Part shown: positions 49,313 to 59,194 of the stretch, one piece after another | Layout: the number at the start of each line of letters is the position of its first letter | How positions within the stretch are numbered: position 1 is the first letter of the stretch | DNA from: Prochlorococcus sp. MIT 0604 | GTDB taxonomy: Bacteria > Cyanobacteriota > Cyanobacteriia > PCC-6307 > Cyanobiaceae | Assembly: GCF_000757845.1 (NCBI RefSeq) | Contig: NZ_CP007753.1 | Span: forward strand, 1,488,001 to 1,552,000 | Reading direction: 5' to 3' | Length of the DNA: 64,000 nucleotides | The notes under the pieces: model-generated | Told to the model about the DNA's origin: nothing | The model's input: the letters and a program-made list of their open reading frames with translations, nothing else | Database searches by the model: none | Position numbers and translations under genes: made by a program

Positions 49313-49549
49313 TCAATCTTTATTCCTATCAAAGAACAATAAAGTTGGAAAAAGTATACAAGCGCCAAATTGTATAAAAAGATTATTTTGTTGTAATTCA
49401 CCACCACTTGCAATTTTGGAAAGCATTATTAGAAGACCTAAAAATGCTGAACCACTAAAAGCTATCCACAATATTCTCCTCAACCCTTTGAAGGGAGACT
49501 GGGACTCTTTCAATAATTTCTTTTTTAATTCAGGATCTATTTTTGACAT
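49313..49549 (-). CDS. DUF3493 family membrane protein
   Basis: A 78-residue protein that I recognise as DUF3493, present in cyanobacteria and plants. After a basic N-terminus (SPFKGLRRILW, the conserved part) there are two hydrophobic helices, about residues 28-46 and 56-72. In plants the related family includes chloroplast proteins linked to cytochrome b6f assembly, but I cannot carry that role over with confidence. It is convergent with infB, 15 bases apart. Confidence 0.82.
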   Translation of the reverse strand: MSKIDPELKKKLLKESQSPFKGLRRILWIAFSGSAFLGLLIMLSKIASGGELQQNNLFIQFGACILFPTLLFFDRNKD

Positions 49550-49604
49550 TAATAAACTAAATTATAAGATTAATTTTATACGAAAATATTAATATTTTAG
49601 TACT

Positions 49605-49676
49605 GCCGATATAGCTCAGCGGTAGAGCAACTGTTTCGTAAACAGTAGGTCATTGGTTCAATTCCAATTATCGGCA
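49605..49676 (+). tRNA. trnT: tRNA-Thr (CGT anticodon)
   Basis: A 72-base cloverleaf. Acceptor arms GCCGATA (49605-49611) and TATCGGC (49669-49675) pair perfectly, with discriminator A at 49676. The D-arm is AGCTCAGCGGTAGAGC. The anticodon stem CTGTT/AACAG encloses TTCGTAA with anticodon CGT (Thr, codon ACG). The T-arm holds GGTTCAATTCC. CCA is not encoded. It lies between DUF3493 and the radical SAM gene, with no sign of an integrated element. Confidence 0.97.
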
Positions 49677-49819
49677 TTTCAAAAGCAAATTAACATCAAA
49701 AATATACCCAAATAAATTAGTAATCATATTTATAGATTTTCTTAGGATTTTTAATTTCTCCGAATTAGTAATAAAGTAGTTAGATTCTTAAAGAGAATAA
49801 ATTCATTAAATTTCATGAT

Positions 49820-51442
49820 ATGAATTTTAATTTGAAGTTTAAAAAATTAAATAAAAAAAATTACCATAGAAAACATTATGGAAAAATCCTTACTGTAAGA
49901 TTGCCATGTAACCCAATATTTCCAATAGGGCCTATTTACTTAGCCGATCATATCCATAAATGTTTTCCAGATATAGAGCAGCAATTCATTGATCTAGCAA
50001 TAATTCCATCTAATAAAGTTTCCAAATATTTAACTAGAAAAATTGATCAATTTAGACCTCATCTAATCATTTTTTCGTGGAGAGATATACAAATTTATGC
50101 ACCCGTAGATGGGAGAAGTGGAAATCCATTACAAAACTCTTTTGAAGTTTTCTACTCAAAAAATATCCTTAAAAAAATTAGAGGTTCTTGGGGCGGATTA
50201 AAATTAATTGCATCTCATTATGGAGAAATATATAGAAATACATCTTTAGTCAAAATGGGACTAAAAAGAGCACAAAAATACAACAAAAATGTAAGCGTAA
50301 TATTAGGAGGTGGGGCTGTTAGTGTCTTCTATGAACAATTAGGAAATCTACTTCCTAAAGGGACTGTAATTTCTGTTGGGGAGGGAGAAAATCTCTTAGA
50401 GAAAATCATTAGGGGAGATTCTATAGAGGAAGAAAGATGTTATTTTGCTGGACAAAAACCTAGGAACAAATTAATACATGAACAACCTTCAGGCACAGTT
50501 AAAACTGCCTGCAACTATCAATATATAAAATCAATATGGTCCGAATTCAATTGGTATATAGAAGGAGGAGATTACTATGTAGGGGTACAAACGAAAAGAG
50601 GTTGTCCACATAACTGTTGTTTCTGTGTTTATACAGTTGTGGAGGGAAAGCAGGTTCGCGTTAATCCTGTTAACGAAGTAATCAAAGAAATGAAGCAACT
50701 ATATGATCTTGGAGTAAGGGGATTTTGGTTCACAGATGCACAGTTTATTCCAGCAAAAAAACATATTGAAGATGCAAAAACACTTTTGCAAGCCATCAAG
50801 GATCAAGGCTGGGACGATATTAACTGGGCTGCATACATTAGAGCAGATAATATTGATGCTGAGCTTGCTCAGCTAATGGTTGATACAGGTATGAGCTATT
50901 TTGAAATAGGTATCACTTCGGGATCCCAAGAACTTGTGAGAAAAATGAGATTAGCATATGACCTAGAAACTGTTCTAAATAATTGCAGAATGCTAGTCCA
51001 ATCAGGTTTCAAGAACCATGTATCAGTCAATTATTCATTTAATGTTTTTGACGAAACGCCAAGCACCATCAGACAAACAATTGCATACCATAGGGAATTA
51101 GAAAATATTTTTGGTAAAGGCTTAGTTGATCCAGCTATATTCTTTATAGGCTTGCAACCTCATACTCTTCTTGAGAAGTACGCCTTTGATCATAAAATCT
51201 TGAAGCCGAATTATAATCCAATGAGCATGATGCCTTGGACCGCGAGAAAACTTCTTTGGAATCCAGGTCTATTAGGTGAAAAACTTGGTCAGGTTTGCTT
51301 AGAAGCATTCGATAATCCAGAAGACGAATTTGGTAAAACAGTTATCAACATTCTTGAAAGAGAATATGGAAAGTCTTCCTTAAAAGAATCATTAAAAGTC
51401 CCTCCCTTATCAGAAAGGAAATTAGCCAAATCTAAATTTTAA
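49820..51442 (+). CDS. B12-binding-type radical SAM protein, function unknown
   Basis: A 540-residue protein. The first about 200 residues look like the Rossmann-like region of cobalamin-binding radical SAM enzymes (FPIGPIYLADHIHKCFPDIE; VSVILGGGAVSVF; VISVGEGENLLEKII) but lack a DxHxxG cobalamin motif. The radical SAM cluster ligands are Cys262, Cys266 and Cys269 (RGCPHNCCFC). GVRGFWFTDAQFI and YFEIGITSGSQELVRKMRL follow as in BchE/MiaB-like proteins. The substrate is not known. It is a single gene downstream of tRNA-Thr. Confidence 0.85.
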   Translation: MNFNLKFKKLNKKNYHRKHYGKILTVRLPCNPIFPIGPIYLADHIHKCFPDIEQQFIDLAIIPSNKVSKYLTRKIDQFRPHLIIFSWRDIQIYAPVDGRSGNPLQNSFEVFYSKNILKKIRGSWGGLKLIASHYGEIYRNTSLVKMGLKRAQKYNKNVSVILGGGAVSVFYEQLGNLLPKGTVISVGEGENLLEKIIRGDSIEEERCYFAGQKPRNKLIHEQPSGTVKTACNYQYIKSIWSEFNWYIEGGDYYVGVQTKRGCPHNCCFCVYTVVEGKQVRVNPVNEVIKEMKQLYDLGVRGFWFTDAQFIPAKKHIEDAKTLLQAIKDQGWDDINWAAYIRADNIDAELAQLMVDTGMSYFEIGITSGSQELVRKMRLAYDLETVLNNCRMLVQSGFKNHVSVNYSFNVFDETPSTIRQTIAYHRELENIFGKGLVDPAIFFIGLQPHTLLEKYAFDHKILKPNYNPMSMMPWTARKLLWNPGLLGEKLGQVCLEAFDNPEDEFGKTVINILEREYGKSSLKESLKVPPLSERKLAKSKF

Positions 51443-51454
51443 ATGAAACCGCTA

Positions 51455-51772
51455 TTAATCCTCTTTCTCAATTGAACTAGAAATTCCTTTAGATTTTAAT
51501 GATTCTGAGTAAAATTCTGCTGGTTCTAAATCACAAACAATTACCAATCCAACACCAGTATTGTGTGCCTCTAACATTATTGAAATAGCGTCTTGTTCGC
51601 TTAATTGCGGCACAACTTCTCGTAGTGAAATTGTGACATACTCCATAGAATTTACTGGATCATTATGAAGTAAAACCTTATATTTTGGAGATTTATTTTT
51701 TAATTCAGCAGGTTGCTTTTCAATCACTGCTGAATTATTACTTGCACTTTGTTCTAACTTTATAGATAGCAT
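51455..51772 (-). CDS. clpS: ATP-dependent Clp protease adaptor ClpS
   Basis: A 105-residue adaptor that delivers N-degron substrates to ClpC-ClpP. The core reads YKVLLHNDPVNSMEYVTISL, the conserved substrate-pocket segment, followed by MLEAHNTGVGLVIVCDLEPAEF. The N-terminus of about 25 residues is variable, as is usual. Cyanobacteria often carry two ClpS proteins; which one this is cannot be told here. It lies 36 bases downstream of dapL. Confidence 0.93.
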   Translation of the reverse strand: MLSIKLEQSASNNSAVIEKQPAELKNKSPKYKVLLHNDPVNSMEYVTISLREVVPQLSEQDAISIMLEAHNTGVGLVIVCDLEPAEFYSESLKSKGISSSIEKED

Positions 51773-51808
51773 TTTAATTTTAGAATCTTAACAAAATAAT
51801 ATTAATAA

Positions 51809-53035
51809 TTATATATTAATTATTCTTTCCATTGCATCAATGACGTTTGATCGTGAGTTAAATGCTGACAAACGAAAATAACCCTCTCCTGATAATCCAA
51901 ATCCGCTCCCAGGTGTTCCCACTACACTAACTTTTTGGAGCAGGAAATCAAAAAAGTCCCAAGATGTCATTTGATCAGGGACTTTAATCCAGATATAAGG
52001 AGCATTGTCCCCACCATAAACTTTATATCCTGCATTCTGAAGTTTATTTTTCATGATTTTTGCATTTTCCATATAAAAATCAATTAAACCTCTCACCTGT
52101 TTCTTCCCTTCAAGAGAATAAACAGCCTCTGCTCCTCTCTGAACTACATAACTTACTCCATTGAACTTTGTAGATTGTCGCCTATTCCAAAGAGGCCATA
52201 AGTCTATTTCCTCATTGGTTGAACTCAAACCTTTAAGATTTTTAGGTATTACTGTAAAAGCACATCTAACTCCAGTGAATCCTGCATTCTTTGAAAAAGA
52301 TCTAAATTCGATAGCACAATCCTTTGCTCCCTCAATCTCATATATTGAATGTGGAATGTCATTCTCTTGAATAAATGCTTCATAAGCTGCATCAAAAAGT
52401 ATTAGAGATTTGTTTTGAAGAGCATATTCAACCCACTTTTTCAATTCTTCTTTATTAATCGTTGCTCCAGTTGGATTATTAGGAAAACAAAGATACAAAA
52501 TATCAACTTTTTTTTCAGGTAGTTCTGGCAGAAAGTTATTCCCCTCGTTTATTGCAAGATATGTCAATCCTTTATAAGTACCATTTTCGAGAGCAACTCC
52601 AGTTCTGCCTGTCATAACGTTACTATCCACATAAACAGGGTAAACAGGATCAGTTACAGCAATTGAATTATCCTTGCCAAGAATATCTAAAATATTGCTA
52701 CTGTCGCACTTAGAACCATCTGAAACAAAGATTTCTTCAGGTGAAATTTGACAGCCTCTCGAAATAAAATCATGCTCAGATATTTTTTCTCTGAGCCAAG
52801 AATAACCTTGTTCTGGTCCATAACCTCTAAAACCATCTAGTGTTCCCATATCATCTAAGGCTTTACCCATCGCATCAATGCACGCTTTAGGTAATGGTTC
52901 TGTAACATCTCCTATGCCAAGCTTAATAATTTCAGCACTCTTATTTGATTGAGAATATATTTTTACCCTTTTTGCAATTTCAGGAAATAAATAGCCTGCT
53001 TTGAGTTTTAAATAATTTTCGTTTACTTGAACCAC
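51809..53035 (-). CDS. dapL: LL-diaminopimelate aminotransferase
   Basis: A PLP enzyme that converts tetrahydrodipicolinate directly to LL-diaminopimelate for lysine and cell wall synthesis, the route used by plants and cyanobacteria. It has 408 residues. The PLP lysine lies in [14 protein letters not shown], and [11 protein letters not shown] and [13 protein letters not shown] match the family closely. Confidence 0.96.
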   Translation of the reverse strand: MVQVNENYLKLKAGYLFPEIAKRVKIYSQSNKSAEIIKLGIGDVTEPLPKACIDAMGKALDDMGTLDGFRGYGPEQGYSWLREKISEHDFISRGCQISPEEIFVSDGSKCDSSNILDILGKDNSIAVTDPVYPVYVDSNVMTGRTGVALENGTYKGLTYLAINEGNNFLPELPEKKVDILYLCFPNNPTGATINKEELKKWVEYALQNKSLILFDAAYEAFIQENDIPHSIYEIEGAKDCAIEFRSFSKNAGFTGVRCAFTVIPKNLKGLSSTNEEIDLWPLWNRRQSTKFNGVSYVVQRGAEAVYSLEGKKQVRGLIDFYMENAKIMKNKLQNAGYKVYGGDNAPYIWIKVPDQMTSWDFFDFLLQKVSVVGTPGSGFGLSGEGYFRLSAFNSRSNVIDAMERIINI

Positions 53036-53332
53036 TTTAGATAAAAAATTTCACCAATATAAGAATAATGTATCAACGTGCTTTAGTGGTGATTAGATGT
53101 TAATATTATTTTAGTTATGGTTAATTTAAGAGATAATCATAGCTATGAATTAAATTTCAATTAGTTTGAAAATCGTCTAAAGCTCTATAAATAGCATAAT
53201 TCAATCACTATTAACTTTATTAATTTTAAAAAGTAAATCATAATCGCTATAAAAATTGCTTTACTAAAAGATAAAAATCTAATTCTTTAATGTAGATGAT
53301 TTTCAAAATCCAAATCATTCAGAATCAATTAT
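53036..53332 (+). promoter_or_regulatory. Long intergenic region and probable rne 5' leader
   Basis: 297 bases between the divergent dapL and rne genes, with no credible open frame and high A/T content. RNase E genes often have long AU-rich leaders cut by RNase E itself, which lets the enzyme control its own level. The length and composition fit such a leader, but I see no strong stem and no mapped start. Confidence 0.35.
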
Positions 53333-55138
53333 ATGTCTCAGCAAATTATCATCGCTGAGCAGGCTCGAATTGCAGCACTACTCACAGATGATCGAGTTGA
53401 TGAATTAATCGTCGCACAAGGTCAATATCAAATTGGCGATATTTTTTTAGGAACAGTGGAAAATGTTCTCCCTGGTATTGATGCCGCTTTCATAAATATT
53501 GGTGAAAGTGAGAAAAATGGATTCATCCATGTTTCAGATTTAGGTCCATTAAGACTCAAAAAAGGGACATTTGGAATAACTGAATTACTAGAACCAAAAC
53601 AAAAAGTTCTTGTACAGGTAATAAAAGAACCCACTGGATCTAAAGGACCAAGACTAACTGGCAATATTTCAATCCCAGGAAAATACTTGATACTTCAGCC
53701 AAATGCCCAAGGAGTAAATATTTCAAGAAAAATAAATACAGAAACAGAACGAAACCGTTTGAAAGCTCTTGGGGTTTTAATAAAACCCCCTAGTACAGGC
53801 TTATTATTTAGAACAGAGGCTGAAAAGATAAAAGAAGAACTTCTAATTGAAGATTTAGAACATTTAATTCAACAATGGGAAAATGTTCTAAAAGTTTCTG
53901 AGGCTTCTAATCCTCCAAATTTAGTAAAAAGAGATGACGATTTCTCTATTAAGATCTTAAGAGATCATATTAAAGAATCAACTAAAAGCATAATTATCGA
54001 TAGTAAATTTTCAGTTGCAAGGGCAAAAGATTTTTTAATTAATTATGAATCTGATATAGATATTAAATTTCACGATAACAGTTTAAACCAACATATTTTT
54101 GATAAATACGAAATTAAGAAAACAATTCAAAAAGCCCTCCTCCCAAGAGTAGATTTACCTTCGGGGGGTTATATAATTATTGAACCTACAGAAGCTTTAA
54201 CAGTTGTAGATGTAAACTCTGGATCATTCACAAGATCCGCCAACTCAAGACAAACCGTTTTATGGACTAACTGCGAAGCAGCAGTTGAAATCTCAAGACA
54301 ACTGAAGTTAAGAAATATTGGTGGAGTTATAGTAGTAGATTTTATTGATATGGAATCTAGAAGAGATCAATTTCAGTTACTTGAACATTTTACTTCAGCA
54401 ATAAAAGATGATTCTGCTAAGCCTCAAATAGCTCAGCTTACTGAATTAGGATTAGTGGAGTTAACCAGAAAAAGACAAGGTCAAAATATATATGAATTAT
54501 TCGGGAAAAAATGTTCTACATGCGATGGAACAGGGCATGTAGAAAATATATTAAATCACGAAATTTCTAACTTAAAAATTAAGAATATTGAACATAAATC
54601 AAATAATCTTAAATCTCTAGATACAGATACTTCTCAATCAAATGATGAGGAGGAAAAAATAATTGACAGGGATTTACTTAACTCCAAAGACTTAAATAAA
54701 GAGAACTCTTCTTATAAAAATGAAAATGATAATTTAAACCAATCAAATTCAAAAGAAAAAAAAATAATAACAGTTGATCTTACTAATGAAGAAAAAATTG
54801 TTTTCAGTCAATTAGGTATAAATCCACTTATAAAGTTAGGTAAAGAATATCTCACTAGCAATAATTTTGTACGTTTAAATGACAATAATAAGGAATCGGG
54901 AAAAACCTTAGATAATAAAAAAACAAAAACAAAACAAATTAAAAAAATCTCAAAATCGGGAGAAGAAAAGATTCAAATTAAAAATGAAGCAAATGCAAAT
55001 TCTAAAGACAAATCAACACATAAAACTAATGAGAGTAATGAAGTTGTATTTACAGATAAAAAAGATGAAATTGAACTTACAGATGAGCTAAACAATGCAA
55101 GAAAAAAAAGAAGAAGATCTTCAGCAAGCATTGAATAA
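53333..55138 (+). CDS. rne: Ribonuclease E/G
   Basis: An endoribonuclease for mRNA decay and tRNA/rRNA processing, 601 residues. S1 RNA-binding domain near residues 35-120, catalytic DNase-like domain with [11 protein letters not shown] and [11 protein letters not shown] (Mg-binding Asp), and the Zn-link Cys394/Cys397 (KCSTC). The C-terminal about 190 residues are Lys/Asn/Glu-rich and disordered. They end in RKKRRRSSA at 590-598, which matches the Arg-rich nonapeptide reported to bind PNPase in cyanobacteria. The end overlaps rnhB. Confidence 0.97.
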   Translation: MSQQIIIAEQARIAALLTDDRVDELIVAQGQYQIGDIFLGTVENVLPGIDAAFINIGESEKNGFIHVSDLGPLRLKKGTFGITELLEPKQKVLVQVIKEPTGSKGPRLTGNISIPGKYLILQPNAQGVNISRKINTETERNRLKALGVLIKPPSTGLLFRTEAEKIKEELLIEDLEHLIQQWENVLKVSEASNPPNLVKRDDDFSIKILRDHIKESTKSIIIDSKFSVARAKDFLINYESDIDIKFHDNSLNQHIFDKYEIKKTIQKALLPRVDLPSGGYIIIEPTEALTVVDVNSGSFTRSANSRQTVLWTNCEAAVEISRQLKLRNIGGVIVVDFIDMESRRDQFQLLEHFTSAIKDDSAKPQIAQLTELGLVELTRKRQGQNIYELFGKKCSTCDGTGHVENILNHEISNLKIKNIEHKSNNLKSLDTDTSQSNDEEEKIIDRDLLNSKDLNKENSSYKNENDNLNQSNSKEKKIITVDLTNEEKIVFSQLGINPLIKLGKEYLTSNNFVRLNDNNKESGKTLDNKKTKTKQIKKISKSGEEKIQIKNEANANSKDKSTHKTNESNEVVFTDKKDEIELTDELNNARKKRRRSSASIE

Positions 55139-55712
55139 GGTATCCGAAGTTGGAATGGATGAAGTTGGAAGGGGAGCAATTTTTGGTCCAGTTTTTTCAG
55201 CAGTTGTAGTATTAACTGAAAAAAATAAGTTTCTTTTAAAACAATTTGGAGTAACAGATAGTAAAAAATTAACTCCAAAAAAAAGAAAATTACTTTTACC
55301 AAAAATTTTATTACTCTCTTCAGATTATGGAATTGGGCAATCTTCGGCTAGAGAAATAGATAAGTTAGGTATCAGAGTTGCGACAGAACTTTCAATGATA
55401 AGGGCTTTAAGAAAATTAAAAGAAGAGCCATCTGAATTAATAATTGATGGCCCTTTATTATTAAGGCCATGGGAAGGAACTCAGAAAAACATAGTATCTG
55501 GAGACTCAAAGTTTATCTCGATAGCTTCTGCAAGCATAGTTGCCAAAGTTTCGCGAGACAATCTAATGGTAAAGTTAGAGAAAAAATACTCAGGATACTT
55601 GATATTTAAAAATAAAGGATATGGCACCAGAGAGCATCTTTCATTGATCAAAAAAAATGGAATAACTAAACTACATAGGAAAAGTTTTTTAAAAAAATCA
55701 AATCTTATTTAA
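55095..55712 (+). CDS. rnhB: Ribonuclease HII
   Basis: Removes ribonucleotides from RNA-DNA hybrids, 205 residues. Catalytic Asp22-Glu23 lie in GMDEVGRG, further Asp in ELIIDGPLL, and [14 protein letters not shown] completes the site. The ATG at 55095 lies 44 bases inside rne; a TTG at 55131 is an alternative. The family core starts near VGMDEVG, so both are possible. Its stop overlaps the convergent DUF1997 gene by 15 bases. Confidence 0.95.
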   Translation: MQEKKEEDLQQALNKVSEVGMDEVGRGAIFGPVFSAVVVLTEKNKFLLKQFGVTDSKKLTPKKRKLLLPKILLLSSDYGIGQSSAREIDKLGIRVATELSMIRALRKLKEEPSELIIDGPLLLRPWEGTQKNIVSGDSKFISIASASIVAKVSRDNLMVKLEKKYSGYLIFKNKGYGTREHLSLIKKNGITKLHRKSFLKKSNLI

Positions 55713-56216
55713 TTCACACCAATCTAAAAAATCTTTTACGAGTTGCTGTTGAACCCTCGACTTTATACCCAAAAGAATCCCATTTAATACAGAATGACCA
55801 GTAGATTCCAAAATTTTCTTTGGCACCAGCTTCAACAGAGGGGGTTGGCTAACAGATACCCCGAGAAGCGCCTCACCTTCCAACCCAATATCAGTTGCTT
55901 CCAAATTAGCTTTCAAAATAAGGTTAAAATCATCTACCATCCCTAAGCCATCCAATTTACTTTCAAGAGCACTCATTTTTAAAATTCCATTTTTATTTTC
56001 TACCGCAATTGAGACAACAGGGTTAATATCTAATTGAAAAACCTTAAAACTTGTTACTGTATACTTATATCTACCTACTCCTTCTGGTACTAATTTTTTG
56101 GAGTCAAGCATTGCTCCAACAACTCTTTCTTCTTCCAAAAGATATTTAGAAAGAAAATCTTTATTACTTGTTATAGAGAGCTTTAGTTTCTGTTTAGCAT
56201 CAAAAGACAATAGCAT
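55698..56216 (-). CDS. DUF1997 family protein
   Basis: A 172-residue soluble protein that I recognise as DUF1997, conserved in cyanobacteria and plastid-bearing eukaryotes, with no known reaction. It is beta-rich, with [27 protein letters not shown]-type sequence near residue 26 and [18 protein letters not shown] in the last third, ending in a helix ([16 protein letters not shown]). This resembles the lipid- or ligand-binding START/SRPBCC-like layout; that is an inference. Confidence 0.82.
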   Translation of the reverse strand: MLLSFDAKQKLKLSITSNKDFLSKYLLEEERVVGAMLDSKKLVPEGVGRYKYTVTSFKVFQLDINPVVSIAVENKNGILKMSALESKLDGLGMVDDFNLILKANLEATDIGLEGEALLGVSVSQPPLLKLVPKKILESTGHSVLNGILLGIKSRVQQQLVKDFLDWCELNKI

Positions 56217-56268
56217 TTTCTATATTCCTCCAATGCTTATTTGATCTCTTTTTTTTTTACGATTAATC

Positions 56269-57114
56269 ATGCGCAAACAAGTTGCATATTTAGGTCCAAA
56301 AGGAACATACGCCGAAAAAGCAGCTACTATATTAACAAAGCTCGCCAATTTTCAGACACCTATATTTGTACCATGTAATGGGTTACATTCGGTCATTAAA
56401 TCATTAGCGTACAACAATTGTGATGCTGCTGTAGTCCCCATAGAAAATTCTGTAGAGGGGGGGGTTACCGCTACTCTAGATGCACTTTGGAAATTTCCTG
56501 AAATTTCTATAAATAGAGCAATTGTTTTACCTATAAAACATGCATTAATTAGTGATGGAGAACTTTCAAACATCTCAGAAGTATTATCTCATCCTCAAGC
56601 ATTAGCTCAATGTTCAGAATGGTTATCTGAAAATCTTCCAAATGCAATATCTCTCCCGACAAATTCAACATCAGAAGCTGTCAATATGGTTAAGGGGAGT
56701 AAATTCAGAGCTGCTATCGGTTCAAAATCATTAATTCAAATCGGAGGACTTAAAGAATTAGCCTTTCCTATTAATGATGTTCCAGGTAATTGCACTAGAT
56801 TTATATTATTGAGCAAGGAGTTAAATTCAAATTTAGCTAATATTGCCAGTTTTGCTTTCTCATTAATGTCAAATAAACCTGGTGCTTTGCTTCAAGCCTT
56901 AAATAATATTGCAGATTTTGGATTTAATATGAGTAAAATTGAATCTAGACCTTCAAAAAGAGAATTAGGCGAATATATAATTTATATTGATTTAGAAATA
57001 AATGATCAAAATAATATTAAAGACCTTTTTGAATTAAAAAATAAGCTCAAGCCACTCTGCAAGAATTTTGTAGATTTTGGAAATTATTTTTCTGAGAATA
57101 TTGAACTAGATTAA
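56269..57114 (+). CDS. pheA: Prephenate dehydratase
   Basis: Forms phenylpyruvate from prephenate for phenylalanine synthesis. It has 281 residues: a catalytic domain (1-185) with the Thr-Arg-Phe motif at 176-178 (GNCTRFILL), then an ACT regulatory domain (about 190-275) with SKIESRPSKRELGEYIIYID, which binds phenylalanine. It has no chorismate mutase domain. It is convergent with the methyltransferase gene, 1 base apart. Confidence 0.96.
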   Translation: MRKQVAYLGPKGTYAEKAATILTKLANFQTPIFVPCNGLHSVIKSLAYNNCDAAVVPIENSVEGGVTATLDALWKFPEISINRAIVLPIKHALISDGELSNISEVLSHPQALAQCSEWLSENLPNAISLPTNSTSEAVNMVKGSKFRAAIGSKSLIQIGGLKELAFPINDVPGNCTRFILLSKELNSNLANIASFAFSLMSNKPGALLQALNNIADFGFNMSKIESRPSKRELGEYIIYIDLEINDQNNIKDLFELKNKLKPLCKNFVDFGNYFSENIELD

Positions 57115-57115
57115 T

Positions 57116-58051
57116 TTATCCTCTACATTTAAAAACTCCAAATTCCATTAAACCTTTCCGAAATGCCCAATTCATGAGAAGTATTGTTGGAATCTCTCTA
57201 ATAGACTTCACTATCGCAATCGGGCCAAGTGACAAAATTGTAAAGGGTCTTCGAATTCCTTCAATAATGGAGTCATACCATGAAGGATTTGTGTAGGAAT
57301 TCCAATTGTCAGAAATAATCTTTCCTGAACTATTTTTGTTAGTCCTAAGAATATTACTGAATTCGTTTATACTAATAAAATTAGGATGTACCCATTGTTC
57401 AAGTAATTGTTTAAGAACTAACTTCTCAAAAAATGATGGGGGGCATAACTCGAGGTCTCTTGAGTTCCAATCAGCTAATGCCAAATAACCTCCAGGTCTT
57501 AGTGTTCTCAACATTTCATCTGCAAACCTAGTTTTATCATTCATATGTGCACCTGCCTCAACACTCCAGATAGCATCAAATAATCCATCTTCAAATTTCA
57601 AATTCAAAGCATCCATAACTTGGAAATCGCAGTTTAACCCATGAGGAGTAAGTTCCCTTGCTCTTTTTACTTGAGCGGGACTAATTGTAATGCCAGTGAC
57701 ATTAAACCCATAATATTCTGCAAGAATCCTAGAACTTCCGCCTATTCCACAGCCTACATCAAGTACTCTAGATCCCTTTGGTAATTTATCTAAGCCACTC
57801 CATTTGACTAATTCATGAACAAACTTAACTTTAGCCTTTCTAAAATCAATATTTTTTTTCCCTGAGGGATAAAAACCCAAATGTATATGTTCTCCCCACA
57901 GTCTCTCGAGTAATTTATCCTGGGTCCAAGCATCATATGCCGAAGCCACTGTACCTGAAGAAATATATTTTCTAGCGTTAATTCTCCAAAGTATAGATAA
58001 AACTAGAAAAAATGAAACTAGTAAAAAAAAAGGAAATAATAATTCAAACAT
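57116..58051 (-). CDS. MPBQ/MSBQ-type methyltransferase (tocopherol/plastoquinone)
   Basis: A 311-residue SAM methyltransferase with an N-terminal membrane helix (residues 3-23), as in Synechocystis Sll0418, which methylates 2-methyl-6-phytylbenzoquinol. The SAM motif VLDVGCGIGG is at 96-105, preceded by ERLWGEHIHLGFY and followed by FNVTGITISPAQVKRA. The C-terminal KSIREIPTILLMNWAFRKGL also matches. It abuts the Lon-N-domain gene with no gap. The related gamma-tocopherol methyltransferase usually lacks the membrane anchor, which favours this call. Confidence 0.86.
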   Translation of the reverse strand: MFELLFPFFLLVSFFLVLSILWRINARKYISSGTVASAYDAWTQDKLLERLWGEHIHLGFYPSGKKNIDFRKAKVKFVHELVKWSGLDKLPKGSRVLDVGCGIGGSSRILAEYYGFNVTGITISPAQVKRARELTPHGLNCDFQVMDALNLKFEDGLFDAIWSVEAGAHMNDKTRFADEMLRTLRPGGYLALADWNSRDLELCPPSFFEKLVLKQLLEQWVHPNFISINEFSNILRTNKNSSGKIISDNWNSYTNPSWYDSIIEGIRRPFTILSLGPIAIVKSIREIPTILLMNWAFRKGLMEFGVFKCRG

Positions 58052-58708
58052 CTAATTTTCTTTTGTATCAGGAAAAGTTTCTTTCAATGCAGTTCTTGCT
58101 GCAAGTTGTTTTCTTGTATGATCAAGCATTTCATATTCCCTTTGCAAACGGGTAAAAGTATTTCTTTCCTCAAGAAGTCTTTGCTGTTCCTCTGCAACAG
58201 GACCACCCAAATGAGCTCCTATCCAAAATGATAAATCCATTGGATTGTCAGGTAATTTATCAGGCAGATTTTTCTTAGTATTAGTCAATTTACTTGTTAA
58301 GTTAATAACATCACTAAGTGCTTCTTTTACTGAATCTTTTAGAGTCTCTAATCTTTGGAAATCATCAATATTGTCATCACTAATCCAACTAACCATCGCG
58401 GAATAAAATGGCGTCGAACGCATAATTTCTAAGACTTGAAACCTTTGTTGTCCAAGAGTGATAATATTACTTCTCCCATCCTCAGCAGTTTGATGTTTTA
58501 TAATTTGTGCACAACATCCAACGTTAGCCATACTTTTATTAGTCGGATCCCACTTAATAACCCCAAACATAGAATCACTTTCAAGAACAGATTGGAGCAT
58601 AATCCTATATCTTGATTCAAAAATATGTAAAGGCAATACTTCTTGAGGAAAAAGGACTACATCTGGCAAAGGAAATAAAGGCAATTCCCTTACTGAGAGT
58701 TCTCCCAT
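58052..58708 (-). CDS. Lon N-terminal substrate-binding domain protein
   Basis: A 218-residue protein made of the LON N-terminal (PUA-like) domain plus a helical tail, without the AAA+ and protease parts of Lon. The opening ELPLFPLPDVVLFPQEVLPL and then FESRYRIMLQ are the family start. GVIKWDPTNKSMANVGCCAQ follows. The C-terminus is a charged helix (EEQQRLLEERNTFTRLQREY). A role in protein quality control is only suggested by the domain. Its stop abuts the methyltransferase start. Confidence 0.9.
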   Translation of the reverse strand: MGELSVRELPLFPLPDVVLFPQEVLPLHIFESRYRIMLQSVLESDSMFGVIKWDPTNKSMANVGCCAQIIKHQTAEDGRSNIITLGQQRFQVLEIMRSTPFYSAMVSWISDDNIDDFQRLETLKDSVKEALSDVINLTSKLTNTKKNLPDKLPDNPMDLSFWIGAHLGGPVAEEQQRLLEERNTFTRLQREYEMLDHTRKQLAARTALKETFPDTKEN

Positions 58709-58764
58709 TTAGACCTCATTTCATTGTTTTTATATTAATCAATTTAGGGCAGTTTCGGGATTTA

Positions 58765-59085
58765 TTAAAGTTTAACTTCTATATCTACACCACTAGGGAG
58801 ATCTAGTTTCATTAAAGCATCAATAGTTTTTGCAGAAGGACTATAGATATCTATTATTCTTCTATGTGTTCTTGTTTCAAAATGCTCTCTTGAGTCTTTA
58901 TCAACATGTGGTGATCTTAGGACACAATAAATCTTTCTTTTTGTAGGTAAAGGTATTGGGCCTATTGCTGAGGCAGAAGTAGTATCAGCAGTTTGGATTA
59001 TTTTGTCGCAAGATAAATCAAGCATCCTTCTATCAAATGCTTTCAGTCTTATTCTTATTTTTTGTTGTGCAATTGATGCAGTCAT
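58765..59085 (-). CDS. rpsJ: 30S ribosomal protein S10
   Basis: A 106-residue protein of the 30S head that also acts as NusE in antitermination. [14 protein letters not shown] and [20 protein letters not shown] match the family, and it ends in [11 protein letters not shown]. In cyanobacteria S10 closes the str operon rather than opening the S10 operon, as here, downstream of tuf. Two hairpins lie in the tuf-rpsJ gap. Confidence 0.98.
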   Translation of the reverse strand: MTASIAQQKIRIRLKAFDRRMLDLSCDKIIQTADTTSASAIGPIPLPTKRKIYCVLRSPHVDKDSREHFETRTHRRIIDIYSPSAKTIDALMKLDLPSGVDIEVKL

Positions 59086-59106
59086 AATTTTAAATAACTT
59101 CTAATG

Positions 59107-59160
59107 AAGGGTCATTGATATTTAATGACCCTTAATTAATGTACCTAATACCTATATTAG
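59107..59160 (-). promoter_or_regulatory. Two stem-loops between tuf and rpsJ
   Basis: A perfect 10-bp stem, AAGGGTCATT (59107-59116) with AATGACCCTT (59124-59133) and a 7-base loop, sits 22 bases upstream of the rpsJ start. A smaller stem CTAATA/TATTAG is at 59145-59160. Neither is followed by a clear U-tract on the minus strand, so partial termination, processing or mRNA stability between tuf and rpsJ is more likely than full termination. Confidence 0.6.
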
Positions 59161-59194
59161 ATGATGGAGGTTAAATTCTTAAACTTCAAATATA

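Noticed and set aside
49605-51442. tRNA-Thr as an attachment site for a genomic island
   Set aside because: The flanking genes are core-type, no integrase or repeated tRNA 3' end is visible, and base composition does not change.
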